The notes beneath the pieces were generated by a model that worked only from the letters and a program-made list of their open reading frames with translations, did no database searches and was not told where the DNA came from. A stretch of 64,000 bases of DNA from Pseudomonas saudimassiliensis (GTDB taxonomy: Bacteria; Pseudomonadota; Gammaproteobacteria; Pseudomonadales; Pseudomonadaceae). Below, one piece after another: positions 53,471 through 62,805 of the stretch (position 1 is its first letter; each line of letters starts with the position of its first letter). The translations under genes and the position numbers were made by a program. The stretch lies in NCBI RefSeq assembly GCF_000939975.1, contig NZ_LK391969.1, forward strand, positions 1 through 64,000, written 5' to 3'.

Positions 53471-53618
53471 CCCGCAAGCGGCCCGGCCCGTCAATCGTAG
53501 ATTGCCGTGCGTTCGGCTGCACGCGAAGCAATGCTTCGCAAACATTTGCCTCACCCATGTAGGCTCGCGGTCGCCATCCCTGGCGACCGACGGTCGGCGC
53601 AACCCTGTCGGGCTGCGC
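53434..53618. repeat. 26-nt inverted repeat enclosing module copy 2
   Basis: Arms 53434-53459 and 53593-53618 match at 24 of 26 positions. They enclose, on the minus strand, hairpin GGTCGCC-AGGGAT-GGCGACC (53569-53588), two bases, then GAGCCTACATGGGTG (53566-53552): a second, inverted copy of the module at 53319-53355. A 7-bp hairpin GCGAAGC-AAT-GCTTCGC (53523-53539) lies inside. Confidence 0.82.
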
Positions 53619-53649
53619 CGCCGGAGAGATCTGTGTTTCTGGTTGAGTT

Positions 53650-54132
53650 TTAGACCCCTTCAAACCGTCCCGCCAGCCGATTCTTGCGCACACCATCTGC
53701 CGGAAATACCCTGCCGCTCATGGCGATATACACCCCTGGTTGGCATACGTTAAGCGCGCCGACCGCCAGGCCCAGATTGAACAGCGCGTCCGAGTCGCGA
53801 AAGCGCGCCGGTTGCATGGCGCCGGTGAGGACGATGACCTTGTCCTCGATGTCGGCCAGCGCCGCGGCGGTGACGGTCATGGTGTCGGTGCCATGGGTGA
53901 TGAGGATGTGATCGTGGGGGCAGGCGGCAACACTGGCGTGAATCAGCTCGCGGTCGGCGTCATCCAGTTCGAGACTATCCTTCCGAACCAGCGGCTCGAT
54001 GGCATAATCAAACCCGACCCGCGCCTGTTGCAACAACTCAGCGGCCATCGGCTCGCCGATCTGGAACTCGCTGAGCGCGTCGAAATACAGCTTGTCGAGG
54101 GTGCCGCCGGTGCTGAAGATTTGTACGAACAT
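53650..54132 (-). CDS. small asparaginase-family protein (N-terminal domain only)
   Basis: A 160-residue protein with the N-terminal asparaginase fold: STGGTLD (nucleophile-type Thr, residue 11) and ITHGTDTMTVTA (second catalytic Thr-Asp). VLTGAMQPARFRDSDALFNLG follows. It stops where ordinary ~330-residue L-asparaginases continue with the C-terminal domain. Such short forms occur in other proteobacteria, so this need not be a truncation, but catalysis by one domain is unproven. The ATG at 54132 fits the family N-terminus. Divergent from the GIY-YIG gene. Confidence 0.83.
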   Translation of the reverse strand: MFVQIFSTGGTLDKLYFDALSEFQIGEPMAAELLQQARVGFDYAIEPLVRKDSLELDDADRELIHASVAACPHDHILITHGTDTMTVTAAALADIEDKVIVLTGAMQPARFRDSDALFNLGLAVGALNVCQPGVYIAMSGRVFPADGVRKNRLAGRFEGV

Positions 54133-54161
54133 GACTTTCTCCCAGGATAATTGCCGCCAGT

Positions 54162-54479
54162 ATGCCGTCTGAAATCGCTGAACACAGCCCCACCACCGCC
54201 GCACCCCAGCGTAGCTGGTGGGTGTACATGGTGCGCGCCGAGAACGGCCACCTGTACACCGGCGTCAGCACCGACCCCGAGCGGCGGTTTCGGGAGCATG
54301 TCGGCGGCAAGCGTGGCGCGCGTTTCTTCAATCGTAGCCCGGCCAGCGCGCTGGTATGGCGCGAACGTTGCGCAGACAAGTCCGCTGCCCTGCGCCGCGA
54401 GTTGGCGATCAAGGCCCTGCGCAAGAGCGCCAAGGAGCGGCTGATTCTATTGCAACTGACACCGTCGCCCGCCGAGTGA
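54162..54479 (+). CDS. GIY-YIG domain protein (YhbQ/UPF0213 type)
   Basis: A 105-residue single-domain GIY-YIG protein. [28 protein letters not shown] carries the VYMV...LYTGVS form of the motif and the catalytic-type Arg. [18 protein letters not shown] and [17 protein letters not shown] follow. The family resembles SLX1/UvrC nuclease domains; cellular role unclear. It shares a 29-nt divergent region with the asparaginase gene. Confidence 0.92.
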   Translation: MPSEIAEHSPTTAAPQRSWWVYMVRAENGHLYTGVSTDPERRFREHVGGKRGARFFNRSPASALVWRERCADKSAALRRELAIKALRKSAKERLILLQLTPSPAE

Positions 54480-54560
54480 TCCACGGCGGGGGTTCGATTG
54501 ACGATGCAGGGCCGGCTGGCAGAAGCTAAGCTGACCTTCAATCGTTAAGCGGAGATTGTC

Positions 54561-55496
54561 ATGAGCGAGCTGATTCTTCATCACTATCCACAATCACCCT
54601 TTGCCGAAAAGGCCCGGTTGATGTTCGGCCTCAAGGGGCTGTCCTGGCGTTCGGTATTGATTCCGCCGGTGATGCCCAAGCCCGACCTGACTGCCCTGAC
54701 CGGGGGCTACCGGCGCACGCCGGTGCTGCAGATCGGTGCGGATATCTATTGCGACACGGCATTGATCGCCCACCGGCTGGAGCGGGAGAAGGCGATGCCG
54801 GCGCTGTTTCCGGATGGCCGCGAGGCGATTGCTGCGGCGCTGGCGCAGTTTGGCGACCAGGTGCTGTTCCATAATTCCATTTCGATCAACTTCCAGCCTG
54901 ACGCGGTAGCGGCGCGCTTTGCCGAGCTGCCGGAAGAGGTCATGAAGGGTTTTGTGCGGGACCGTCAGGCGTTGTTCGAAAACGGCAGCGCCAGGCGCCC
55001 GCCGGTAGACGAGGCGCTGGCCCAGTGGCCGGTGCTCATGAGCCGCCTGGAAACCCAGCTGGAGCGCGATGGTGAGTTTCTGCTTGGCGAGGAGCCGAGC
55101 ATTGTCGACCTGGCCTGGTATCACCCGCTGTGGTTCATGGCCGCCAATGCGGCGGTGGCGGTGCTGCTGGAGGATTACCCGATGATCCGGGCGTGGATGG
55201 CCCGTATTGCCGATATGGGGCACGGCGCCTCCCAGAAGATGGACGCCGCTGAGGCGATCCGTATCGCCCAGGAGGCGACGCCGGAAGACTTGCCCGAGCA
55301 TGGTTTCGTCAGTACCCGCGGGTTGACGCTGGGGCAGTCGGTGACCGTCCAGGCGACGGATTACGGCTGTGATCCGGTGGCGGGCAAGCTGGTCCACGAG
55401 GAGATGGATGAAATTGTGATTGCCCGGGAAGACGAGCGCGCCGGCCTGGTGCATGTGCACTTCCCCCGTGTCGGCTACCGGGTTGATGTGGCTTGA
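54561..55496 (+). CDS. glutathione S-transferase family protein
   Basis: A 311-residue protein. The thioredoxin-like N-terminal domain (about 1-80: [48 protein letters not shown]) and helical C-terminal domain (about 90-220) are clear. A C-terminal extension of about 80 residues is unusual for GSTs (about 200-230 residues) and ends in a beta-rich segment ([19 protein letters not shown]...[15 protein letters not shown]). Substrate unknown. Its stop overlaps the ABC ATPase start, so the three genes to 57207 form an operon. Confidence 0.85.
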   Translation: MSELILHHYPQSPFAEKARLMFGLKGLSWRSVLIPPVMPKPDLTALTGGYRRTPVLQIGADIYCDTALIAHRLEREKAMPALFPDGREAIAAALAQFGDQVLFHNSISINFQPDAVAARFAELPEEVMKGFVRDRQALFENGSARRPPVDEALAQWPVLMSRLETQLERDGEFLLGEEPSIVDLAWYHPLWFMAANAAVAVLLEDYPMIRAWMARIADMGHGASQKMDAAEAIRIAQEATPEDLPEHGFVSTRGLTLGQSVTVQATDYGCDPVAGKLVHEEMDEIVIAREDERAGLVHVHFPRVGYRVDVA

Positions 55497-56449
55497 TGGC
55501 GGCAACCGATACCGTCATTGCCGTCAACGGGCTGGGAAAGACCTACGCCAGTGGCTTCCAGGCGCTGAAAGCAGTCGATCTGCAGATCCGGCGGGGTGAG
55601 ATTCTCGCCCTGCTCGGTCCCAACGGGGCGGGCAAGACCACGCTGATCAGCATCATCTGCGGCATCGTCAATCCATCGATGGGCAAGGTCACTGTGGACG
55701 GCCACGACATCGTCCGCGATTACCGCCGAGCCCGCGGCCTGATCGGGCTGGTGCCCCAGGAGCTGACCAACAACCTGTTCGATACCGTCTGGGCGACCGT
55801 CAGCCTCAGCCGCGGATTGTTCGGCAAGCCGCCGAATCGTACCTACCTGGAGGGGCTGCTGCGTGACCTGTCGCTATGGGACAAGCGCAACGAGAAGATG
55901 ATGGGCCTGTCCGGCGGCATGAAGCGCCGGGTGCTCATCGCCAAGGCCCTGGCCCATGAACCGCAGATCCTGTTCCTCGATGAGCCCACCGCCGGCGTCG
56001 ATGTGGAGCTGCGGCGGGATATGTGGGCCATGGTGCGCCAGCTGCGCGAGCGCGGCGTCACCATCATCCTGACCACGCACTACATTGAAGAGGCCGAGGA
56101 AATGGCCGACCGGATCGGCATCATCAACCGGGGCGAGCTGATGCTGGTGGAAGACAAGGCGGTGCTGATGCGGCAATTGGGCAAGCGTCAGCTGATCGTC
56201 CAGCTACAGCAACCCCTGGCAGCCCTGCCGCCGGCGGTGCAGGGGCGTGCGGTTGAGCTGACCGATAATGGCGGCACGCTGGTCTACACCTTCGATGCCC
56301 AGGGCGAGCAGACCGGCGTGGGTGATGTGCTGCGGGCGCTGGCGCGGGAGGGCATCGAATTCAAGGACGTGAACTCCAGCCAGAGTTCGCTGGAAGACAT
56401 CTTTGTCGGGCTGGTGCGCGACAGTAATCGCGAGCGGGGTGGGGCATGA
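55496..56449 (+). CDS. ABC transporter ATP-binding protein
   Basis: A 317-residue ATPase with Walker [10 protein letters not shown] (41-49), Q-loop GLVPQEL, signature LSGGMKRRV, Walker [13 protein letters not shown] and H-loop [12 protein letters not shown]-terminal extension of about 90 residues follows, as in drug/lipid-type ABC-2 exporters (YadG-like). Pairs with the permease downstream (4-nt overlap). Export substrate unknown. Confidence 0.94.
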   Translation: MAATDTVIAVNGLGKTYASGFQALKAVDLQIRRGEILALLGPNGAGKTTLISIICGIVNPSMGKVTVDGHDIVRDYRRARGLIGLVPQELTNNLFDTVWATVSLSRGLFGKPPNRTYLEGLLRDLSLWDKRNEKMMGLSGGMKRRVLIAKALAHEPQILFLDEPTAGVDVELRRDMWAMVRQLRERGVTIILTTHYIEEAEEMADRIGIINRGELMLVEDKAVLMRQLGKRQLIVQLQQPLAALPPAVQGRAVELTDNGGTLVYTFDAQGEQTGVGDVLRALAREGIEFKDVNSSQSSLEDIFVGLVRDSNRERGGA

Positions 56450-57207
56450 ATCTGTACGGTATGTGGGCGCTGTACTACTCCGAGTTGTCGCGCATGTGGC
56501 GCACCCTGTTCCAGAGCATCGCCTCGCCGGTGATCTCCACCTCCCTGTATTTCATCGTGTTCGGCGCAGCGATCGGGTCGCGGATGGAAGAGGTCGATGG
56601 GGTCAGCTATGGCGCCTTCATCATTCCGGGCCTGATCATGCTGATGTTGCTCAACGAGAGCATCTCCAACGCCTCCTTCGGCATCTACATGCCCAAGTTC
56701 ACCGGCACCCTGTACGAGGTGCTGTCGGCGCCGATATCGCCGCTGGAAATTGTTATCGGCTATGTGGGCGCGGCGGCGACCAAGTCGGTGCTGCTGGGAC
56801 TGTTGATCCTGATTACCGCCCGGCTGTTTGTGGACTACGAGATCGCCCATCCGGTGTGGATGATGTCCTTCCTGATCCTCACGGCGGTGACCTTCAGCCT
56901 GTTCGGCTTCATCATCGGGGTCTGGGCCGATGGCTTCGAGAAGCTGCAGATCATTCCCTTGATGATTGTCACCCCGTTGGCCTTTCTGGGTGGCAGCTTC
57001 TATTCGATCAGCATGCTGCCGCCGGTATGGCAGACCATCACCCTGTTCAACCCGGTGGTCTACCTGATCAGCGGCTTTCGCTGGAGCTTCTACGGCCAGG
57101 CCGACGTGCATATCGCCACCAGCCTGGGGATGACCTTCGGCTTCCTGAGCATCTGCCTGGCGCTGGTGTGGTGGATTTTCCGTACCGGGTACAAGCTCAA
57201 GCCCTGA
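56446..57207 (+). CDS. ABC-2 type permease
   Basis: A 253-residue inner-membrane protein with six hydrophobic segments and the ABC-2 pattern [31 protein letters not shown]...[15 protein letters not shown]. It is YadH-like. With the ATPase it forms an exporter; half-permeases of this type dimerise. Confidence 0.93.
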   Translation: MNLYGMWALYYSELSRMWRTLFQSIASPVISTSLYFIVFGAAIGSRMEEVDGVSYGAFIIPGLIMLMLLNESISNASFGIYMPKFTGTLYEVLSAPISPLEIVIGYVGAAATKSVLLGLLILITARLFVDYEIAHPVWMMSFLILTAVTFSLFGFIIGVWADGFEKLQIIPLMIVTPLAFLGGSFYSISMLPPVWQTITLFNPVVYLISGFRWSFYGQADVHIATSLGMTFGFLSICLALVWWIFRTGYKLKP

Positions 57208-57291
57208 GCTCGGGCAAATGGGTTGAACAGTCTCCGGCTCGGTCGGTCCCTTTAGAAAGGGGCCAATGCCCAGTTATACGGGGAATGTACG

Positions 57292-58644
57292 ATGACCGAA
57301 GCTGATGCCGTTCTGATTCGCACCTTGGACAAAGCCGCAACGCCGCTGACCGGTGCGCCAGGGGATTTCGATGCAATTATCGAGGCGGCGCGGGGCAAGC
57401 GGCTGGTGATGATAGGCGAAGCGACCCATGGTACGCGGGAATTCTACGAGGCGCGGGCGCACATCACCCGCCGCCTGATCACGGAGCTGGGTTTTTCCGC
57501 GGTAGCGGTGGAAGCCGACTGGCCAGATGCCTACGCCATCAATCGGCATGTATGGAATCTGGAGCCGGGCCAGCCTGCCGAGGACGTGTTCGAGACCTTC
57601 AAGCGCTTCCCCACCTGGATGTGGGCCAACACCGAGGTGCTGGCCTTTGTCCGCTGGCTGGCCAGCTACAATGCCACGCCCACCCGGGCCGAGGCCGGCC
57701 TGCGACCGGTGGGGTTCTATGGTCTCGACCTGTACAGCATGAACAGCTCGGCACACGAGGTGATCGCCTACCTGGACAAGCACGACCCGCCCGCAGCAGC
57801 GCGGGCGCGGGAGCGCTACGCCTGCCTTGACCAGTTCCTCGACGAGCCGCACCTGTACGGGCAGTCGGTGGAGTTCGGGCTGAGCGCCTCCTGCGAGAAA
57901 GCCATCACCGAGCAGCTGCACGACATGCAGAACCGCGCGTACCGGCGCCTGGTGGGCTTGGGCCTGGTGGCGGACGAGCAGCGTTTCTGCGCCGAGCAGA
58001 ATGCCCGGCTGGTGCGAAATGCCGAGGAGTATTACCGCGCCATGTTCCGCGGGCGGCCCAATTCCTGGAACGTGCGCGACCATCACATGTTCGAGACCCT
58101 GGAGGCGCTGGGCGATCATCTCAGTCACCAATTGGGCGAGCCTGCGGGCGTGGTGGTTTGGGCCCACAACTCCCATGTGGGTAACGGCGCCGCCACCGAG
58201 ATGGGTGCCCGCGGCGAGGTCAATATCGGACAACTGGCCCGGGACAAATACGGTGACCAGGCCCTACTGGTCGGGTTCTCGACCGCCACCGGGGAAGTCA
58301 CTGCCGCGGCGGACTGGGACTGCCCCGCCGAGTGCATGGGCATCCGTGAGCCGCTGGCCGGTAGTCAGGAGGCCATTTTCCAGGCGGTGGCGCACGAGCG
58401 CTTCCTGCTGGACCTGCGCGGGCCCGGGCCGGTCGCCACCCAGTTGGCCGAAACGCGCCTGCAGCGGGCCATCGGGGTCATCTATCGGCCCCAGACCGAA
58501 CGTCACAGCCACTACTATTACAGCCGTCTGGCCGAGCAGTTCGATTTCATGCTGCATTTCGACCGCACCGAGGCGCTGCAAGCACTGCCGCTCCAGCCCG
58601 TGCACGGGGTTGACGTGCCGGAGACCTTCCCCAGCGGCCTGTGA
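57292..58644 (+). CDS. erythromycin esterase family protein
   Basis: A 450-residue protein with the erythromycin-esterase-like catalytic pattern. It has VMIGEATHGTREFYEARAHITRRLI (conserved Glu and His), AVEADWPDAYAINRHV, NSWNVRDHHMFETLEAL and VVVWAHNSHVGNG (second His). True EreA/EreB hydrolyse the macrolactone ring, but chromosomal members like this one commonly have other, unknown esterase substrates, so resistance should not be assumed. A short hairpin CCCTTT-AG-AAAGGG (57248-57261) lies upstream. Convergent with the GH15 gene. Confidence 0.9.
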   Translation: MTEADAVLIRTLDKAATPLTGAPGDFDAIIEAARGKRLVMIGEATHGTREFYEARAHITRRLITELGFSAVAVEADWPDAYAINRHVWNLEPGQPAEDVFETFKRFPTWMWANTEVLAFVRWLASYNATPTRAEAGLRPVGFYGLDLYSMNSSAHEVIAYLDKHDPPAAARARERYACLDQFLDEPHLYGQSVEFGLSASCEKAITEQLHDMQNRAYRRLVGLGLVADEQRFCAEQNARLVRNAEEYYRAMFRGRPNSWNVRDHHMFETLEALGDHLSHQLGEPAGVVVWAHNSHVGNGAATEMGARGEVNIGQLARDKYGDQALLVGFSTATGEVTAAADWDCPAECMGIREPLAGSQEAIFQAVAHERFLLDLRGPGPVATQLAETRLQRAIGVIYRPQTERHSHYYYSRLAEQFDFMLHFDRTEALQALPLQPVHGVDVPETFPSGL

Positions 58645-58673
58645 GGCCGCTGGGAGGTGGAGCTGGGCGGCGG

Positions 58674-60482
58674 TCAGGTCACCGGCTTGTAGGAGTGGCG
58701 CTCGGGGCTGCCGCCCTGGTGGACCCGTTCGCAGGCTTGCAGCAGATAGGCAGTCTTGACCAGCGCCAGATGCGACAGCGCCTGCGGGAAGTTACCGATC
58801 TGCCCGTGGCGCGGATCGTATTGCTCGGCCAGTAGTCCCACGTCGTTGCGCAGCGCCAGCAGCCGGGCAAACAGGTTCTCGGCGTCTTCGTCCCGTCCGC
58901 TCAGCACCCAGTTGTCCGCCAGCCAGTACGAGCAGGCGATAAAGGCGCCCTCCGTGCCGCTGAAGCTGTCCTGGCGCTGGAAGCGGTGGACCACACCGTC
59001 CCGGAGCAGGTCGCGCTCGACCCAGGCGATGGTCGCCTGCACTCGTGGGTCATCGATGGGCAGAAAACCCAGCATGGGAATCATCAGCAGGCTGGCGTCC
59101 GGCTTGGCCTGCTCATAGCTCTGCTTGAAGGCCCCGCGCTCGGGATCGATACCCCGGCGGCAGACATCCGCATGGATCTCATCGCGCACCGCATGCCACT
59201 GTTCCAGCGGGGCCTCCAGGCCGTAATCCTCGGCATCGCGGATGCTGCGATCCAACGCCACCCAGGCGTAGACCTTGGAATGCACATAATGGCGGCGGGC
59301 GTCGCGCAGCTCCCAGATACCTTCGTCCGGTTGATGCCAGCAGGCTACCACCTTGTCCAGCAACCGGCGCTGATCGTGCCAGTCTTGCTGGGTCAGTTGC
59401 GCGCCACTGCGGCGGGCGATGTGCAGGAGGTCCACCAGTTGGCCGTACACATCCAGCTGATGCTGGTCACGGGCCTCGTTGCCGACGCGTACCGGGCGCG
59501 AGTCCAGGTAGCCCGGCAGCCAGTCCAGCTCCCGTTCGTCCTCGGCCGATTGGCCATCCACGCTGAACAGCACGCGCATGGTGCCGTCATTGCGCTCGAT
59601 GACCCGCTGCAGCCAGTTGACCCAGGCGCGCACCTCCTCCAGGTAGTTGGAGTCGATCAGGATATCCAGAGCCCAGACCGCATCGCGAATCCAGCAGAAT
59701 CGGTAATCCCAGTTGGCGCCGTAGCCGGGCGCCTCCGGCAGTGATGTTGTCGGCGCCGCCACCATGCTGCCGCTGGGCTCGTGGGTCAGCGCCTTGAGGG
59801 TGATCAGGGAGCGGATCACCGCCTCGCGCCAGCGGCCCCTGTAGGAGCACTGGCTGACCCATTCATGCCACCAGCGCTCGCAGGCGTCGAGCAGGTGCGC
59901 CGCGTCGGCTGCGGTCCTGGGCGGCTGACCCTCCGGCAGATGGTAGAGGATGAAATCCTGCACCTCCCCGGTCCGCAGGGTGAACTGGACGCTGGCGCCC
60001 TCGGCCTCGGTAACCTTGACCGGCAGGTCGCTCTTGAGCAGCAGCCGCTGGCCGTCGTTATCCCACAGGCTGATCCCGTCCACGTCCTCGGTGCAGCGGG
60101 GCGTCCGTTTGCCGTAGCCGAAACGGGGCGCCAGCTGCATGTGCATTGATACGCTCCCGGCCAGGCCTTCGGCCCTGCGGACGATCAGCGCCTCGCTGTC
60201 CAGCGGCATGAAATCGGTGATGCGCACCCGACCGGCATCGCCGCAGTCGAATTCGGTACAGAGCACCAGCGTCTCGGATTGGTATTGGCGCTGCACCTCG
60301 CGGACCGGCCGGTCCGGTGCCAGCTGCCAGAAACCGTGTTCCTCGGTGCCGAGCAGCTTGCTGAAACAGGCGGGCGAATCAAACCGCGGTGGGCAGAACC
60401 AGTCGATACTGCCGTTGCGCCCGACCAGCGCTGCGCAGCGCAGGTTACCGAGCAGCGCATAGTCCTCGATAGGCTGGGTCAT
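58674..60482 (-). CDS. glycoside hydrolase family 15 protein (glucoamylase/trehalase-like)
   Basis: A 602-residue protein. The N-terminal beta domain (about 1-215, IEDYALLGNLRCAALVGRNGSIDWFCPPRFDSPACF) is typical of bacterial GH15 enzymes. It is followed by an alpha/alpha barrel with the catalytic region GANWDYRFCWIRDAVWAL and a second part with EGAFIACSYWLADNWVLSGRDEDAE. GH15 enzymes act on alpha-glucans or trehalose; the substrate is not readable. The ATG at 60482 gives the family N-terminus. It lies 20 nt after the SDR gene, likely one operon. Confidence 0.88.
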   Translation of the reverse strand: MTQPIEDYALLGNLRCAALVGRNGSIDWFCPPRFDSPACFSKLLGTEEHGFWQLAPDRPVREVQRQYQSETLVLCTEFDCGDAGRVRITDFMPLDSEALIVRRAEGLAGSVSMHMQLAPRFGYGKRTPRCTEDVDGISLWDNDGQRLLLKSDLPVKVTEAEGASVQFTLRTGEVQDFILYHLPEGQPPRTAADAAHLLDACERWWHEWVSQCSYRGRWREAVIRSLITLKALTHEPSGSMVAAPTTSLPEAPGYGANWDYRFCWIRDAVWALDILIDSNYLEEVRAWVNWLQRVIERNDGTMRVLFSVDGQSAEDERELDWLPGYLDSRPVRVGNEARDQHQLDVYGQLVDLLHIARRSGAQLTQQDWHDQRRLLDKVVACWHQPDEGIWELRDARRHYVHSKVYAWVALDRSIRDAEDYGLEAPLEQWHAVRDEIHADVCRRGIDPERGAFKQSYEQAKPDASLLMIPMLGFLPIDDPRVQATIAWVERDLLRDGVVHRFQRQDSFSGTEGAFIACSYWLADNWVLSGRDEDAENLFARLLALRNDVGLLAEQYDPRHGQIGNFPQALSHLALVKTAYLLQACERVHQGGSPERHSYKPVT

Positions 60483-60502
60483 GAATATCCCTGTCTTTCG
60501 GT

Positions 60503-61492
60503 TTAACGTTTCTTGCGCAGCAACATCAGCGCCAGCGGCAACAGCATGCCCACGGCAACTGCGCCCCGGTGCATGGTGAGCCACAATTGCCGACTATGGT
60601 TGCGGGCCTCGCTGTCAAAGCGCCCGTGGCTGCCCAAATCCGCATCGACCGGCTCGAACAGGTTGTCAGGGCGGTCTCCTGGCAGCGGTACGTCGTCCTT
60701 CTGCCCTTCGTAACCGTCCTTTTCCAGTACCTTGTCGGCCACCGAGGGAAAGAACTTGTTGCCCCAGATCGCCTTGACCGCAGGAAAACCGACACACACC
60801 TCGCGCCGGCGTTTACCGGCGGCCCAGACAATGGCCCGCGCCGCGACTTCCGGCTGGAAGATCGGCGGCATGGGTTGGGGTTTCCTGTCCAGGCGGGTGC
60901 GGGCCCAGTCGAATTGGGGAGTATTGAAGGCGGCCAGGTGCACCGAGGTGACGTGGATGGCGCTGCCCTCATGCTCCAGCTCGACCCGCAGGGAGTCGGT
61001 GAAGCCGCGGCAGGCGAACTTGGCGGCGCAGTAGGCCGATTGCAGGGGAATGGCGCGGTAGGCCAGGGCGGAGCCGACCTGGATGATGACGCCGCGGTTG
61101 CGCTGGCGCATGTAGCGCAGGGCGGCGCAGGTGCCGTGTACAGTCCCGAGGTAAGTTACCTCGGTCACCCGGCGGTACTCCTCGGCGGTGGTCTGGCTCA
61201 CCGGCGACAGGACCGTGACCATCGCGTTGTTGACCCACACATCGATCGGACCCAGCTCGGCTTCGATCTGCGCCGCCGCCTCGTCCACCTGCTGGGCGTC
61301 GGCAACATCCAGCGTCTTGACCCAGGCAGTGCCGCCCACCGCTTCCACTTCCGCCTTGGCGCCGGCCAGGCCCTTGGCCCCCCGGGCCAACAGGGCGACG
61401 GTAGCGCCGCTGCGGGCGAATTCGACAGCGGTAGCCCGGCCAATACCTGCCGAGGCTCCGCAGACCACGACAATTTTATTCGAGTACGTCAT
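60503..61492 (-). CDS. SDR-family oxidoreductase with C-terminal hydrophobic tail
   Basis: A 329-residue short-chain dehydrogenase. It has GASAGIGRATAVEFA (NAD(P) loop), LDVAD, VNNAM (in place of NNAG) and the catalytic Ser (QVGSALAYRAIPLQSAYCAAKF) with Tyr-x3-Lys. The extension past the core (about 250-329) ends in HRGAVAVGMLLPLALMLLRKKR, one hydrophobic helix with a basic tip, as in tail-anchored proteins. Substrate unknown. ATG at 61492 preferred over the adjacent TTG. Confidence 0.88.
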   Translation of the reverse strand: MTYSNKIVVVCGASAGIGRATAVEFARSGATVALLARGAKGLAGAKAEVEAVGGTAWVKTLDVADAQQVDEAAAQIEAELGPIDVWVNNAMVTVLSPVSQTTAEEYRRVTEVTYLGTVHGTCAALRYMRQRNRGVIIQVGSALAYRAIPLQSAYCAAKFACRGFTDSLRVELEHEGSAIHVTSVHLAAFNTPQFDWARTRLDRKPQPMPPIFQPEVAARAIVWAAGKRRREVCVGFPAVKAIWGNKFFPSVADKVLEKDGYEGQKDDVPLPGDRPDNLFEPVDADLGSHGRFDSEARNHSRQLWLTMHRGAVAVGMLLPLALMLLRKKR

Positions 61493-61661
61493 CAACGGCC
61501 CCCATTGCTTCGTCTGTGTAATGGATGACCTTGGAGATGTATCGCTTGTTCAGAAAAAACGACTGCACAGAGTCATTCAAAGTGTGTCTGAGCGTACTGC
61601 GGGGATGGAACGCGGGAGGTGAGGCGAGCGGAGGAGTAGTTGCTCCCCCGCTGTGCTGAGG

Positions 61662-62669
61662 TTACTTGCGCTTGTTGCGCAGCTGCTGGATCAAGCCCTT
61701 GGGCGGATGCTTGATTACCAGGGAGTCGGCCCCCTCGTCATATTCCACCCGGTCACCCAGCAGGTGCGCCTCGAAACTGATCGACAGACCGTCGGCCTTG
61801 CCATAGAACTTCAGGAAGTTGTTCAACGCCTTCTTGTCCGGCGGGATTTCCGGATTCAGGCCGTAGTCCTTGTTGCGGATGTAGTCGTAGAACGCCCGTG
61901 GCTGCTCCTCGTCGATCAGCCCGGACAGCTCTTCCAGCGCCACCTGCTCACCCTGGCGGGCCTGGCTGCTGACATAACCGCTCATGGCCTTGGTCTTGCC
62001 CTTGAGTTCCTCGATCGGCATGTCCGCTTCGCCGACGTAGTCCTGGAATGCCTGCAGCAGCGTATTGGTTTCCTGCTCGGGGTTGGCGCCTTCCATGCAG
62101 CCGATAAAGTCCCGGAAGTAATCCGACACGCGCTTGCCGCTGCGCCCGCGGATGAAGGAAATGTACTGCTTGGACGCGGCGTTCTGTTTCCACTCGGTCA
62201 GATTGATGCGTGCCGCCATGTTCAGGGCGGACAGATCCAGGTGCCGGGCCGCTGCCACTTCGAGATCGTCGGTGACGGTCACGCCCTCGGTATGGTGCAG
62301 CAGGGCGATGATCAGGAAGGCGGTCATGCCTTGGCGATAGCGGATGAACAGTACGTGGCCGCCCAGCGCCAGGTTGGAACCTTCCATCAGCGTCTTCAGG
62401 TGTTCGGCCGACTGCTTGGAGAAGCCGACAAAGTCCTGCTCCTCATCCAGCAGTTGCTGCAGCCAGCCGCTGAAGGGGTAAGCACCGCTCTCTTCGTGGA
62501 AGTAACCCCAGGCCTTGTTGGGCTTGCTGTTGTACGCCTCGATCAGCCCGGCCAGCAGCTGTTCCAGCGCCTCGGAATTACCCAGTTCGGCATCGCGCAG
62601 GGTGAGGCTGGCGGGCTGGCCGTCAGGCTTCTTGTGAATCTGGTGAACAATACTGTTGTCGATGGGCAT
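61662..62669 (-). CDS. ndpA: nucleoid-associated protein NdpA/YejK
   Basis: A 335-residue NdpA/YejK protein. It shows the N-terminal [47 protein letters not shown], the [20 protein letters not shown] segment and the C-terminal [37 protein letters not shown]. It binds nucleoid DNA; the family's precise function is unsettled. 169 nt separate it from the SDR gene, with no clear terminator. Confidence 0.95.
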   Translation of the reverse strand: MPIDNSIVHQIHKKPDGQPASLTLRDAELGNSEALEQLLAGLIEAYNSKPNKAWGYFHEESGAYPFSGWLQQLLDEEQDFVGFSKQSAEHLKTLMEGSNLALGGHVLFIRYRQGMTAFLIIALLHHTEGVTVTDDLEVAAARHLDLSALNMAARINLTEWKQNAASKQYISFIRGRSGKRVSDYFRDFIGCMEGANPEQETNTLLQAFQDYVGEADMPIEELKGKTKAMSGYVSSQARQGEQVALEELSGLIDEEQPRAFYDYIRNKDYGLNPEIPPDKKALNNFLKFYGKADGLSISFEAHLLGDRVEYDEGADSLVIKHPPKGLIQQLRNKRK

Positions 62670-62805
62670 ACTGGTATCCGGAGCGGTAGAACAGAAGAAC
62701 GTGGCTGACCAATGGGGTCAGCTGCAGCAAGGTACTCCAGTTGTCGATCTGCCGCAAATCGTCATGGGCAGGCCGCTGGGGTAGGTCGAATTACCGGGAG
62801 CAGAT

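Noticed and set aside
53254-53649. CRISPR array
   Set aside because: Repeats are inverted and of unequal length, with no regular direct repeat/spacer pattern and no cas genes nearby.
53237-53753. Short open frames of 69-148 codons in the tldD-asparaginase gap
   Set aside because: They run through the inverted repeats on both strands in several frames; composition follows the repeats and no start has a ribosome site.
57292-58644. Acquired macrolide-resistance gene
   Set aside because: The esterase homologue has no mobile-element context, and chromosomal family members often have other substrates.
61625-61655. Hairpin GCGGAGGAG...CTCCCCCGC as terminator of ndpA
   Set aside because: No T tract follows on the minus strand and the stem has a mismatch.
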